A DNA stretch of 64,000 bases from Favolaschia claudopus (lineage: Eukaryota; Basidiomycota; Agaricomycetes; Agaricales; Mycenaceae), in NCBI GenBank assembly GCA_037176885.1, contig JAWWNJ010000039.1, forward strand, positions 1 to 64,000, in the 5' to 3' direction. How positions within the stretch are numbered: the stretch's first letter is position 1; the number at the start of each line of letters is the position of its first letter. The notes beneath the pieces were generated by a model, which worked only from the letters and a program-made list of their open reading frames with translations, ran no database searches and had not been told where the DNA came from. Below, one piece after another: positions 44,926 to 56,803 of the stretch. The position numbers and the translations under genes are program-made.

Positions 44926-46533
44926 TCAATGTTTGTGGTCACTACCGTATACATCCTCGTCGTCCGAGTCGCTGTCGGAGTCGCTGTCCGACTCCTCCAA
45001 AATTTCCTTTTCCTTGATAATCTCTGCGCGCCATGTCTTATCATCAACGCGTTCTTCGTTCTCCATACTGTCCGCCAGCTCGATGTCCTGGATTTCCTTG
45101 TCTGTCAGGCAACCGTCATCAGAAGAAAGAAAACAAGCAAATTATCGAGAGCATTGACGCACCCAATTCCGCGTTCATGATTACGATCCACAAGACCTTG
45201 CCGGTCGCCCAATGCTCCAAAAGATCCGCATTCGCGACTTGCCTTTCGAGCCTCGTTTCTTTCTGGCCGACCAAACTGCCAATGAGACCAGGACCGCGGC
45301 GCTCGCGCCTCCTGGCGCGCTTTGCTGCCCTCCGCAACTGCTTACGTTCTCGGCGCAACTGTTTACGTTCGCGGCGGCCCATGACACTCCACTCGTCATA
45401 CCCAACAGGTTGCTGAGGCCCGTATCCCGTCGAAGGGCCAGCGATTGGCGGCGTCCGACCACCCTGCGGATCGATTCCAAGCCGCCGAAGCTGCGAGTCC
45501 ACCCGTTCAAACTCCCTGCGCCTCCGTTCGACCTTGTTTTCCTTCCTTCCCGCATTCCATGAATCAAGTTTAACGGTCCACGAGCCCATCGTGTCCATGA
45601 TGCCCTGCGGTTTGGCCGGCGGCGGCATGTTGAGGTTGAGCGTCATGGCGTGCCCCTCCAGAGATGCGAGACGGCGCTGCGTCGCAAGAGGCATCTTCTG
45701 TCCGTCGCCTGCCGTACTGATGCTGGCGGGCACTTTGGGTGGTTTGTCGGAAATAGAACGGATAATGCGGTGGGTGAGGGGGAGCGGCGCGCGCAACAGT
45801 ACAGAGCTGACGCCACGACCAATTTTGTTCAAGGTGGAAGGACCTTCGCCGGTCCCACTGTGCATGACGAGTTGTTGCATCGCGGCGGTGGTGCAGATGC
45901 GAACTACGAGGCCCTTAGGCTTGAATAGACGTTGGTTTGCGGCGCGAAGGTAGCGATCCGTTAGCGTTTTGGATAAAACGTGCATGCTGGTTTGCGCAGC
46001 TGTTTGGATCACGACACTAGCAATCATCGCCCAATGTATCGGACTGTCGGAGAGTTAGATGCGTGTGTTGAAAGGAGTTTGAAAGCAGAACGTACATGAA
46101 TCCGATCACATTTCCTAAAAAAAAGTGTTGAGCTTGAATTAGCGCAGGAAACCCGCGTTCGCAGCTCACCAACAAGATTGACAACGCGCAACGGTGGACT
46201 GGCGGTCATGGCCAAATTCAAGCCATCAATGAACGAAAGCAGCTGTTCCTGCGAGATGCCGACCGAGTTTTGCAAGGCAGGACTATAGCCTCTGGCGAAG
46301 GGCGAATCAAAGGCGGTTGCGATTTGAGGAACGCAGAATGGTTGGGGGATCCCGTGCTGGGCGGCAGGAACTGGGGACGAAGGAAGAAAGGATGCAATTA
46401 GAAGTTCAGCATCGCGAACGAGTTCGATCCCTCCGCCTGAAGAGGGCTGCGGGGAAGGCATTTGAGGCGGAGGAACACAGGTGCCAGTACCAGATGGTGG
46501 GTAGGGAGGGGGAGGGTAGTAGTTGGAGTCCAT
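44926..46533 (-). CDS. Conserved fungal protein of unknown function
   Basis: Start at 46533 (MDSNYYPPPPYPPSGTGTCV). A Pro-rich N-terminus is followed by IELVRDAELLIASFLPSSPV, GISQEQLLSFIDGLNLAMTA and SPPLRVVNLVG, then a 19-nt microexon (46096-46114) and the exon PIHWAMIASVVIQTAAQTSM with HVLSKTLTDRYLRAANQRLF. Downstream parts are basic and helical (KENKVERRRREFERVDSQLR, then RRERKQLRRERKQLRRAAKR). The last exon EIQDIELADSMENEERVDD ends in an acidic Ser/Asp tail (SDSDSDSDSDDEDV) with stop at 44926-44928. The hydrophobic block around GNVIGFIPIHWAMIASVVIQ may embed in a membrane. The family occurs widely in fungi; I do not know its function. About 430 aa. Confidence 0.68.
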
Positions 46534-47081
46534 GGTTGAATTGCAGCAATGCAGTTGCAAAGTGTTGCTTTAATAGACATTTTGCCGATGTCGATAAGGT
46601 GGCTGTGCAAAATCATCAGTCTAATTTAAGACGCGACGGTCCGACGGGGATCTTCAGAGGGCCATCGGAGTGAATTTTGAGAAAACAGATAAGATGCTGT
46701 CCTCCAGCGGGGGTGCGGTATCCACCTCGCAGGCGCGGCGGCCCGCCGTACGCAGGTTGGAATGAAGCTGTCTTCGCTCCACGCACGAGGACTGAAAGCA
46801 CTGGCGATATTTCTGGTCTGCACCTTGGAGGACAGCATTCAATACAATAGTCGAGACACCACTGGGAAACGAGAGAGAGATTCAGCGCAACCGGCGAAAG
46901 AAGATTAATACAGTCGACGTTCTCTACGTATGAACATCAATGCCAACGCCGTTGGATTAAATCAGAGACACCCGATCATGGATGGAAGACTGCATGCTAG
47001 ACGCTAACAAGTTTTTATACCACATTCCGACCACAGCGCAATAGACTCACATGTGCGTTATTGGTGCCTGAGTGGAGAGTT
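46534..47081. other. Intergenic, no supportable gene
   Basis: Several overlapping minus-strand frames of 60-70 codons share no domain. Nothing recognised. Confidence 0.4.
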
Positions 47082-47961
47082 TTAAGAATCCAACGAGGCA
47101 CCGCCATCAAGTTCTTGCGACAGTCGACGGTGAACAGCCAACCAGCTCTTCCGTAGAATGTCCTCTGCCGCGTTCTGAATATGCTCCGCAGCTTTCACCT
47201 CAGAGGCTTCACCGTCCGCTTTTAGTGACAAAGCGCGAGTCACCCCGCAAATTTCTTGCAACCACGGGAGCAAATTCGGGGGACACTCTTTCTCCAAAAG
47301 ATCACAGACTTCGTTTGAACGCAGATTTCGAAGGGTCTCCTCCGGAAGCATCGCGGCAAGAAGTAGACGCAAGTATGCAACTACGGACTTGATGTCGGAG
47401 AGTTGGTCGGGCGCCGTACGAGATGCATCGCGCAGTTTGCCAAGCCGCTCTCGAAGTATCTGTTTCCGTTTTTTCTCGAGCAGAGGCAGAGGGTCAAAGT
47501 ACTTTTCTATCTGGATCCAAATGAAAAGAGGCGATACTGTTAAAGTGCTCAGCCAGAGCCGGAGGTCTGCCAGTATGTCGCGTACTCAGAGCTAGGTAAA
47601 ACAGAGGTCCTCTTCTTCTTCTTCTCGGCGCGTTCGGGTTAGAAGAATCGCGTTCGGGGAGTTCAGGCAGCAGTTCGCGTAGCGTTGGCAGAATGCTTTG
47701 AAAGTCTGCCTTTTGAGGTCTGGGGGGCGTATCTGCCTTGAATCGAACTTGTCCACGCGCAACAGCAGCCCGCGTCTCAGCCAACAGCAGTAGACGACGC
47801 CCGCTTCGATACATTGAAGCAAGTTGCAGCTGGGAAAAATGAGAGGCGGGCCAGTGATGTGTTCGGCAAACTCCGGCGTTTGCTTTGGAGCTTCCACCTT
47901 CTGCCCTCTTCCGCTCCACGCGCGACTTTCGATTTCTTGAACTCAGCTCCGACTCATTCAA
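47082..47961 (-). CDS. Hypothetical helical protein, internal border unresolved
   Basis: Function not recognised. The C-terminal part is clear: DIKSVVAYLRLLLAAMLPEE, TLRNLRSNEVCDLLEKECPP, NLLPWLQEICGVTRALSLKA and AAEDILRKSWLAVHRRLSQE to the stop at 47082. It extends upstream in frame as SPLFIWIQIEKYFDPLPLLE with KKRKQILRERLGKLRDAS. The 5' part is MEAPKQTPEFAEHITGPPLI (ATG at 47897), joined by a 66-nt intron to FKADTPPRPQKADFQSILPT and LRELLPELPERDSSNP. Between GPLFYLAL and VRDILADLRLWLSTLTVSP the frame changes by one base near 47595 with no usable GT, so a frameshift near the GAA microsatellite or an unseen intron is needed. A longer alternative first exon starts at 47961. Confidence 0.45.
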
Positions 47962-48099
47962 TTATATGCAATGTGCAGTGTGATTAACGTCCGACCGACC
48001 CTTCGGTCTACAATCTCTACTTACAATATGGATGTACGGTAAGTTCTTTACTTGATAAATTACGGTCCAAGGAGCGGATGTCGTTCATGCTTGGGCTGT

Positions 48100-50378
48100 T
48101 CAGAGATCCGACAAGGGCACCCTCGTTTTGGCAACGAACTCCTTCTCCTCCGGACTTAACCCAACTTCGAACTTGGCAAATGTCTCATCAGCAGCGAGAT
48201 ACTCCCGCTCGATGATCTTCGCCTTCGCTGTCGTGCGAGGGACGATTTTGCATTTGAAGGGCGCGGGTGCGGGTGCCAGGCCCTGAGCGAAGTTAGGGTC
48301 AGCCACTGAGCGCCAATTAGTGAGAGTATACGCACCCCCAAGTAATCATGATCATCGACTGGGAGAGGGTGGCCCGCTGCGTCCGTATCAGGCTTGATGT
48401 CGAATCCCCAGAGTAGGTTCATGACGTTGATATTCTGTATTCATGTATTCGCTCAGACTGTTAGAAAGCCGTACCGGGTAAGGCTTACGATCGAACTTTC
48501 TGCGAGATGGGATCCAGGGCAAATCCTCTGCACCATTGTTAGCATTCTTTGAAAGCAGGATCAGGCATGGATGAAGACTCACGCGACCATGACCAAAGAT
48601 GAGGTTATGGCGGAAGGCGCTGGCGTCGACACCGGGTTTTGTTCCGCTCTCGGTGCGCAGGTAACGTTCGGGCTCGAATTTTTCGGGATCTTCAAAGAGT
48701 TCTGCAGAAAAGAATTGTGTTGGTGAAGGAATGATGTTGCAGATAACAGTGGAAACCAACCCGGATCGTGGAAAATTCCCCCTGGAGGTAGATTGTACGA
48801 GGTGAGGATCTTGGTGCGCAGAATATTCTCAGACTCACAAAGGTTGACGATAAGCATCGTTTTTGGAGGAATGAAATAGCCATTGTACTGTATGCAGGGT
48901 GATCAGTCGTGTGCTAGCCTACAGAAGCTTTTCAATACGCACCTCCCGCGGTGCTTCCGTTGCGTGGGGGATCGAAAGAGGGTTGTTGGGACGGTATCGG
49001 TGCAGCTAGGGTGCCGTTAACGGTGGGCCGAAAACGCAGTACAACAGCACTTACTTCCAGAATCAGGGCACGAACGTAGGGCATGTTTTCGAGATCACTG
49101 GGGACGGGCATACGGTCTTCACCAACGACGCGGTCGATTTCGGCTTGCGCCTTCTTCTGCGCTTCCGGATGGGCGGCCAAGACGAGGAAAAAGGTCTGGA
49201 ACCATATCGAGGTGGTGTCGGATCCGGCTTCGAGCATCGTAGCACCAAGATATCTGACGCGGAAATGTTAACTCGGGTGCGTAATTCGAGAAAAGATAAA
49301 GAGTTTGCAGACGAACAATTTCATATCTTCATCCATGTTCAGCTCCTTTTCCCGACCCAAGAGCACCTCCATATAACTTCCATTTGCCTCGCCGCGGCGC
49401 AATCGATCTTCAGTTTCGCCGAGTAAGGCGCCGTACAATGCGCGCTGCATCGTTCTGAGCTGCAGGCATTGACGTTTCCACTTGGCCCAACGTTCAGGAA
49501 CGAGTTTGAGGATTGGGAAGAAGTCGATGAGAACGGAGGCGCCGGGTTCGGCGAGGGCGTTCATGTCGCGGAGGCAGTCGAAAAATTGGACGGTTTGCGG
49601 GGCGTCGTATCGGGGGGCACGTTTGCCGTACATAACTGAAAGAATGACTGAGTGGGAGAAGCGCTTGGCTTCAGTGTAGAAATCCTGGTGCATAGCACGG
49701 TCGGAGATGATTCGGCAAGGTCAGCCATGCTGATAACTCACCTGAGGCGAACGAAGAAGATTGTATGCAAGGTGGAGGGCTTCGGCCTGTTGAATGGGCA
49801 ATTGCTCGGCTACCGCTTTCTGAGTTAGGATTGTGGTAACTGCTTTGCGCATAGTCTTCCAAGTCGAGTCTTCCAAGTAGAGTTCTAGTTGCAGAAAATC
49901 CTAGAACAGCGAACAGAACGCACTGTAATGTGATACCGTCATATGTTTGCCCTGAGTTACGAGTTCAGCTATGTAGAAGTCGGGCCTGTCCGAGGTCGTT
50001 TCGCTTTGTTTATCCAGTAGGTCCCTTGCGGCCGCGGCATCTGTGAGGACCACCACTGTACTCGAGCCGAGCTTGAGCTAATTTGCGAACGCGTTAACTT
50101 TGAATCCAAGGCCAAGCGAATCTACCACGCACCGAATAGATACCGCCCCATTGGCGGGCCCATTCCGTGAATCTTTGTACGAGCGTAAGTATTCAATACT
50201 CTCTTTCCCAGCAAATCACTGACTTGAAGTGAGGTGCAGAAGCGGGGAAAATATGCGCGTTGCCGAGAAGAGGGATTGTGGGAGGTCCAGGAGGAAGGCC
50301 CTTTTCGCGTGAACCACGGCCTCTGAGCCAAATAACGACGCAGACCGCCAACGGAATTAAAGGAAGGAGGATACCCAT
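48100..50378 (-). CDS. Cytochrome P450 monooxygenase
   Basis: ER-bound haem-thiolate monooxygenase; substrate unknown. Start at 50378 (MGILLPLIPLAVCVVIWLRG, the membrane anchor), then the hinge GLPPGPPTIPLLGNAHIFPA. About 510 aa after splicing some 9 introns. Motifs in order: a helix-C block STWKTMRKAVT, the I-helix LEAGSDTTSIWFQTFFLVLA (AGxDTT), NMPYVRALILE joined to LHRYRPNNPLSIPHAT (E-x-x-R formed across the intron), the PERF-like segment EKFEPERYLRTE, and haem binding FGHGR then RICPGSHLAESS with the Cys ligand; an intron splits the haem loop between the two Arg. C-terminal region MNLLWGFDIKPDTDAAGHPL to VAKTRVPLSDL, stop 48100. The next genes downstream on the map are an Asn-synthetase-like enzyme and an FMO. 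Confidence 0.9.
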
Positions 50379-50984
50379 AGTGGCGGTTTTGAGGAGACAA
50401 ACGCGCCAAACCCATTTATAGATCGGAATTCTGGCCACTTACGGCATCTATCGCAGTGTGATTGTCGCTGTCTGCGCCAGTCGCGACGGAGACTGTCCGT
50501 GAATTCTTCGATTTCCAAATCTCCAAAAAAACATGAACAGTTTCCCCTCAGCCATGGAGGACGCGCAACCTTCCACGCTGCAGCTTCAAGGGAACTGGCT
50601 TGCGCAATGTCGCGCCGATGGATCATCACAAGTTACCAAGACTGCAAACCACAGTGAAGCAACTGATCTCGGAGTTGCAGGCGGCACCTTGTTTCATATC
50701 TTTTTCTCCAGACTCCGGCCTCGACTCCAGCCTTGCTGGTGTCTGGGCCATATTGTACAATTTGGCCATCCCTTGTAGCATGAGATTTGGGATGCAGTCG
50801 GCTGGCGGCGGGGACTTGAACGCGAAGAACTCTGCGAAGATCGGACGCGGTTCCGAGACTGTCTTCTTTGATTACGTTACTGTTACGTACTGAATTGCAT
50901 ATTTTTGCCGCCGTAATCAGTTTCGCCAAATGGTTTAAAACAAAAGTTGAGGCAGCCTCGCTTAACTTCCTTTCCCATCCCGCC
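50379..50984. other. Divergent promoter region of the P450 and synthetase genes
   Basis: The P450 and the synthetase-like gene are transcribed away from each other from this 606-bp region. Short open frames on both strands have no domains. A shared promoter is possible but unproven. Confidence 0.4.
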
Positions 50985-53402
50985 ATGTGTGGTATCGTCT
51001 CGACTTTCTACCCAGATAACGTTCAGGCACCCACGCCTGACGATCTCAAGAAACGTCTTGAAGCTGCTCTCGAAAATATTAAATACCGTGGACCTGATTC
51101 CAGAGGCACTTATATCTCCCCAGATGCTCGCGTCGGTACGTGTTGGGCGCGTGGTCTCTCACCGGATCTGACATCGATTCCATTTATCAGGCTTGGGACA
51201 CGTCCGTTTGTCCATTATCGACCTCGAAACTGGCCAGCAGCCCCTGTCCGACGAAGACGACCTGATCCACTGCGTCGTTGCCGGCGAAATCTACGACCAT
51301 GACCGCATTCGCGCCGAAATGCAAGAGCAAGGCTACTCCTTCAAGACCAAATCTGATTCTGAGCTCGTAGTCCAATTGTAGGAAAATCTTGTCATGCGAG
51401 TTGCGTTTGATTTGACTTGATATCCAGGTACAAGCGCGATGGATACAACTGCTTGTTCCACCTCCGTGGCGAGTTCGTTTTCATCCTCTACGACGTCAAG
51501 CGCCGCTTGCAATTCATTGCCCGCGATCGCTTCGGAATCAAGCCTCTCTACTACACCAACTCCAATGGATGCTATATGTTTGGGAGTGAAATAAAGACTT
51601 TCATGGGTCTCGGATGGAAGGCTGAATGGGACATGGAAAGCATTGTTCAGAACGGTATTTTCGGGGACGATCGCACTGTTTTCCAGGGCGTCAAGAAGGT
51701 GAATACATTTCTTCATCCTTATCGATTGGTATTCACGCTTCAATGCAGCTGCCGCCAGGCTACTTCGCTGTCATCAAAGCATCAGGAGAAATGCAGACGC
51801 AGGCGTACTGGGACCACACCTTCCCCGACCCCAAGGCTCCCCCTCCAGGCACGCTCGAAAACATGATTGAAACCACTCGCGAGCGCCTCGTCGACGCGGT
51901 GCGCCTCCGCATGCGCGCCGATGTTCCTTGGGCTGTGTACCTCAGCGGTGGTATCGACAGTTCCGCCGTTGCTGGCATTGCTACCCAGCTTCTGCGCGAA
52001 AAGAACCCAGATGCGAAACTCACAACGTTCACTTTGGCTTATGTCGGTGCGTGGCCTTGTATAGTTCCAGGTCTTTGTGCTGATGTCGTGAATAGAGGAC
52101 CCGGCAACTGACGAGACGCCCGCCGCCACTCGCACCGCCGCACACCTTGGAGCCGAGATGGTCGTTGTCCCCGCCACTGAGGCGGCACTGGTCGAGCAAT
52201 TTGAGGAATCCATCTGGCACTCTGAGCTGCCCGGTAGCACGTTCCACGGTGCAGGAAAGCTCCTCCTCTCCAACGCTGTTCGCAAGGCTGGATTCAAGGT
52301 ATGTATCTAAACACCTCATCGGCAATAAATACTCACCTTTCTCAACCCAGGTCGCTTTGTCCGGCGAAGGTTCCGACGAGTCGTTCGGCGGCTACCCATG
52401 GTTCCCGCCTGACCTTCTCAGGGAGGCCGACCCCGCTGCGGAGAGCCTTGGGATCCCGCTTCCGTCAGAGAGGGAGCGCCAAATGCTGCTGCAAGGCTAC
52501 TCCGCCATGGCCCGCATGCCTGTCCTTCCCGCCAACGCGCAGTCGCGCCCCAAGTCGGAGGGCCCACGTCCCCTCATCAACATCAGCTCACATATGTTCC
52601 TTGCCCCCGCTTCGGCTCCTCTGAGTGCACCGTCGTTGAGCCCTGCCACTCTTGCGAAGTTCGGAAACCCTGATCCCGTACGTTGGTTCGAGGAGGCTGT
52701 AGATGCGCGTGTGAGGCAGAAGTCTATTGAGGGCCAGTGGCACAGTCTGAATGTTGCTCTGGTGAGTGCACGGACGTTTCGACCTTGCATCTACGACTGA
52801 CTGTCGTACAGTACTGCGTGTCGAAGACTTTCATGACCAACGTCATTCTGAACATCAACGGAGACCTGAATGACATGGCCCAGTCTATTGAAAGCCGTCC
52901 CGCCTTCTTGGACCACCACTTCGTTGAATATATCAACAGTCTGCCACCGTGAGCCTCTTCTTCCGCCCTCGCAGTCGAGTTTCCTACAATGATGCCTTTT
53001 CGTTCCAGAAATCTTAAAATTCGGCCGATCAAGAGCGACGGTCCGGGAGGATGGGCTCTTGGTGAGAAGTGGATCCTGCGTCAAGCCGTCAAGCCATTCG
53101 TCACGGAAGAGATGTACCTGCGCAAGAAAGCCCCTTTCAACCCGCCTCCTGCTCCTCGGCCCAAGGGGTCCACCGATCTCCTGCCTCTGCAGAAACGCCT
53201 CCAGGAGCGCGTCACGAAGGAGGCTGTCGAGCGGTTAGGTTTCTTCAACTGGCAGTTCGTGCAGGCTCAGCTTGAGGGGTACTTGGCGGACCCAACATAC
53301 CCCGTCCAAGTGTTGCTTGACCCTCGGGCGCGGCTGCTTATGATTGTGCTCAGTTATATTACGCTGCAAGAGAAGTTTGACGTTGCCCCGTTCAAAGGTT
53401 GA
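50985..53402 (+). CDS. Asparagine synthetase-like (class II glutamine amidotransferase + synthase)
   Basis: Glutamine-dependent amide transfer to Asp, or to another carboxylate, with ATP. Start at 50985 gives MCGIVSTFYPD, so Cys2 can be the glutaminase nucleophile. The amidotransferase domain includes NIKYRGPDSRGTYISPDARV, GLGHVRLSIIDLETGQQPLS, GEIYDHDRIRAEMQEQGYSF and FIARDRFGIKPLYY. The synthase domain has the PPi-loop VPWAVYLSGGIDSSAVAGIA, VALSGEGSDESFGGYPWFPP, and SIESRPAFLDHHFVEYINSL. About 640 aa; ten or so short introns, all in phase. Sequence style is nearer to AsnB-type or biosynthetic synthetases than to the standard fungal housekeeping enzyme, so asparagine may not be the product. 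Divergent from the P450, with the FMO 1 kb downstream. Confidence 0.88.
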
Positions 53403-54405
53403 GGTTCGGGAATGCATGCAGTAGAGTCGTCGGAGGACGCAGTCATAGTAATTTGTTGTAGGAAATGAAGATGAGTTTGAAAGCAGTTGTAATTTCTTCA
53501 GCTGCTGCCCCAACGCATCTTGGCGTTGAGCAACATGTGGTTGGCGGCGTCCTGGATAGACGCATAGATAGCACCCGCTATACCTAACCCAAGATGGGAT
53601 TGTTGAACTTCAACGAAATGCCACCGCGATTTTGAACAGGCCACTGTTAAGAGGAAAGGACTTGGTCTTGAGGTGTTGTGATAATAGGCCTCCATACGGT
53701 CCAAAGAAGAGCGCGGGCGAAAAACCAACGGAATTAAAACAACCCTTTTCGCAAAACTTGAGCCTACTTGAGTCGGTCCAATCGGGATTAGGTGTAGCAA
53801 CACATACCGTAGTACGCGGTCAGAACATAGGCTGCTCAAGCGTATGTCAGGTTATGCGCGCGGAGAGTTTTCCGTGGTCCAGGCAAGTTGCAACCAAGAT
53901 AGTTTTCAACTGAGAGTCGCCGCTTGGCGAATGACACCATGTTTGTGGCAAGAATTTGCAATTTTCATAGGCACGGGCAGCCAAACCTCTATAAGCCGAG
54001 GAGCGGTTGTTAGAGACTCGCTGGTGCTCAAGCCTCCCTCCGAATAGCTCGCTTGAAAGTGGCAGAAACCAAGTGGAAGCGTGTCACAATGTGACCATGA
54101 CTTTGATCCCCATTGATGTATGCCGCGGCAAACTTCGACTTGTCTCCCACCACAATGTTGCGCACTTTCCAGACGAGGCTATCTAGCGAGAGGTAATTGG
54201 TGGTCCCAGATATTGCAGGACGATACATCCGACCTGTTCGGGGACATATAAAAGTTCTAGTCAGCCATGCTGCTCGGCCCATGCATCACGGATGTTCTTC
54301 TCTGCCAGCGGATTGTATTAGTGGTGGATTTAGCCCGGCACGGTGTCTAATATATCATTCTGGGATATAATAGCCAAAGTCTACGGCTAAACTCTCGTCT
54401 GAACC
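53403..54405. other. Intergenic with minus-strand coding-like frames
   Basis: Two minus-strand open frames of 113 and 84 codons (53839-53498 and 54282-54028) contain protein-like stretches (HFVEVQQSHLGLGIAGAIYA; SLVWKVRNIVVGDKSKFAAA) but no recognised domain, and I could not join them in phase. A TATAAAA at 54247-54253 lies about 150 bp before the FMO start. A small spliced gene cannot be excluded. Confidence 0.3.
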
Positions 54406-56584
54406 ATGCCTCGAGACTGGCCTGACCCCCTCAATTCTGCAATTGCTATCATTGGCTCTGGACCAGCTGGACTTATCACAGCGCATACCCTTCTTCAAGA
54501 TGGCTTTTCTCAAGTACAGATACTCACGCGAGATTCGACTGTGGGTGGTATATGGGCTGCCGACCGAGTCTATCCCGGCCTCCAAATCAACAAGTGCGCC
54601 AATCCGTGTTTCGTACATGAAATAACATGGTTGATTGTCGAAAGTGCAGTGTGCACGGAGAGTACCGGTTCTCCGCCCTGAAGATGCCCCCAGCTGAGGG
54701 GGGCCGTCTAACGGGTCATGATTTGCGTGCATACATGGAAGCGTTCAGCCAAAAGTTCCAGCATATTATCCGCTTCAGCACGGAGGTTGTACATATACGG
54801 CGAGATGAGACCACTTCACTGTGGTATATAACTATACAAGATAAAATAACCTCGACTCTACAAGTTTTGGTATTCGGCCGCGTGGTTCTTTGCACTGGGG
54901 TAAGTTTTTCTCCCGCCTGTTTTTCCTGCATCAGAATTAACTCGCTATAGGGCTGCAGCACGCCCAACATTCCACAATCACTCTCTATTGCTGCTGCAAC
55001 GCAAGCTGGTTTTCAGGGGCCTGTAATTCACTCGATGAATTTTGCATCACAGATAGACAGAATCTTGGAGTCAACGACCAACATTAAAGCATTGACAGTC
55101 ATAGTGGGCGGTGGTCGGTCGGCGCAAGAGTAAATATTCAATGGCAACTCCACTATGTTTTTGCCTTCACTGAACGTCACGTCTAGTATGGCCGCCTATC
55201 TGGCTAATCAAGGAAGGAGGGTCAAGGTGGTATTCGAGGTGGCCGATGCTATCCTTGCTAGCCCATCGCCACTACCGGCTTTCGTACGAAAGAGCAGGTA
55301 TAGTTTTCAACCAATTTCATGAGTTGCAAATCCCACTCAGGCAATCCAGACTGTTGTCTATCTTTTTTGGCTATAGTATACTTCGCTCCCGACTAGAACG
55401 ATTTTTACACACTACCCGAATTGGCGCCATAATCACCGGTTCTTTTTGGTCAACACTCAGTGCGGCTTCGGCATGTGGAATCCCCTTTTACCTCGACCAA
55501 GTCGACTATAGCTCATGAGTGTACAGCTTGCCTCCCTTTCAGTTCCAAATGATTCGCCCCTACGCAACATTCGTTCCTTGTTCTGGACCACCAGCACCAA
55601 CGATGAAGGGGTACCACACCCGAACAGGTTTCACGCTCTCGTCAATGCGGGGAAAATAGAACTTGTATCGCCTGCCCGAGTACGAGGCTTTACACCTGGC
55701 GGCAAATCCCTGACTTTGAGCGACGGTCACATAGTCAATGCCGATGTTGTACTCCTTGCAACCGGATACGCCTCGTCCTGGACTGGTCTGTTCGATGGTG
55801 AAGATCGAGTTTCTAAGTCTATTTCTGGCATCATTCATTTACGTTCTCTGTAGAAAATACAGCCAATGACTTAGGTATAAGCCGACATTCCCCTGGAAGT
55901 GCATCATCCGCAAAATCGTACACTGAATGGGACAACTACTGTTCATTGGCCAATCCACCCAAGAGTCGTCCAGATTCCGTCAAATGGGCAGCCACCATCT
56001 ATAATGGGATTGTCCCAGCGAAAAATATTACTCGCCGGGATTTCGCGATCAATGGAGCTTCCGCAAGCAACCCTTTTCTAACCTTCTTGACCTCAATTAA
56101 TTCCGCGTTGAAGTTTACTGCCAACGTTGGGTATTCATGCGAAGTTCAGGCGCATTGGATGTCGTCCTACTTCCTCGGGGATCAGATGAGCATTCCAAAG
56201 ACACCTGAAGAGGCATATGAACGTGCAGAACGCGATGCTGCTTGGGTTCGAAAGCGGCATCCCGATGCGCTTTTGAGGTCTGCCACTCGTTTCTACCCTG
56301 CGAAATGATGAATTAACGGCTCCTACAGAGTCAACGAGTCGTACAGCAGCTTCGTTGCCTTTTGGACGTATGTTCAGTCTATCCATGTCTTAGCTTGTCC
56401 TCTAATCTGCATTTAAAGATGGCCTCAATACACTGATCACCTCCTTGAGGAAATGGGGCTGAGCAGCATGCGGTCGGGTGGAAATTGGCTCACTTGGCCG
56501 TTCAAAATCATCGATGTGAAAGAGATAGCTAACTTGAGTGAAGAAAGGAGACAAAGGCGCATTGGGGCAGAGCCAAAATCATGA
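54406..56584 (+). CDS. FAD-dependent monooxygenase (FMO/Baeyer-Villiger type)
   Basis: NADPH- and FAD-dependent oxygenase; substrate unknown. Start at 54406. The FAD-binding Rossmann motif is IAIIGSGPAGLITAHTLLQD (GxGxxG). The FMO fingerprint FxGxxxHxxxF is present as FQGPVIHSMNF. The second, NADPH-binding motif is LTVIVGGGRSAQDMAAYLAN, and the late ATGYASSW motif follows NADVVLLATG. Downstream: LERFLHTTRIGAIITGSFWS, DSPLRNIRSLFWTT, GVPHPNRFHALVNAGKIELV, VKWAATIYNGIVPAKNIT, SYFLGDQMSIPKTPEEAYER and the end IGAEPKS with stop 56582. About 610 aa; eight or nine introns of 45-65 nt, all workable without frameshift. It neighbours the P450 and the synthetase-like gene, so it may act in the same pathway. 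Confidence 0.85.
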
Positions 56585-56803
56585 ATGCGTCGGATATGCC
56601 GGTTGCAAGCATTGACTCGTACCCTGTTGTAGATTCCGTAAACTGGGCAGACAATGTTCTACGAATGCGAATCCGAATTAATAGAATTCTCTAGTTGTCC
56701 AGTGCACACCGCCAAGTTCGCTCAGCTCATAACAGTCCTCGAGCGATACTAGGTATAGTAATGTGAATGCGAAATCACTGTCTGTAGAAAACGAATCGCT
56801 TTC

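Noticed and set aside
44933..45157. Ser-rich plus-strand frame near 45 kb
   Set aside because: It is the antisense shadow of the acidic SDSDSD tail of the minus-strand gene.
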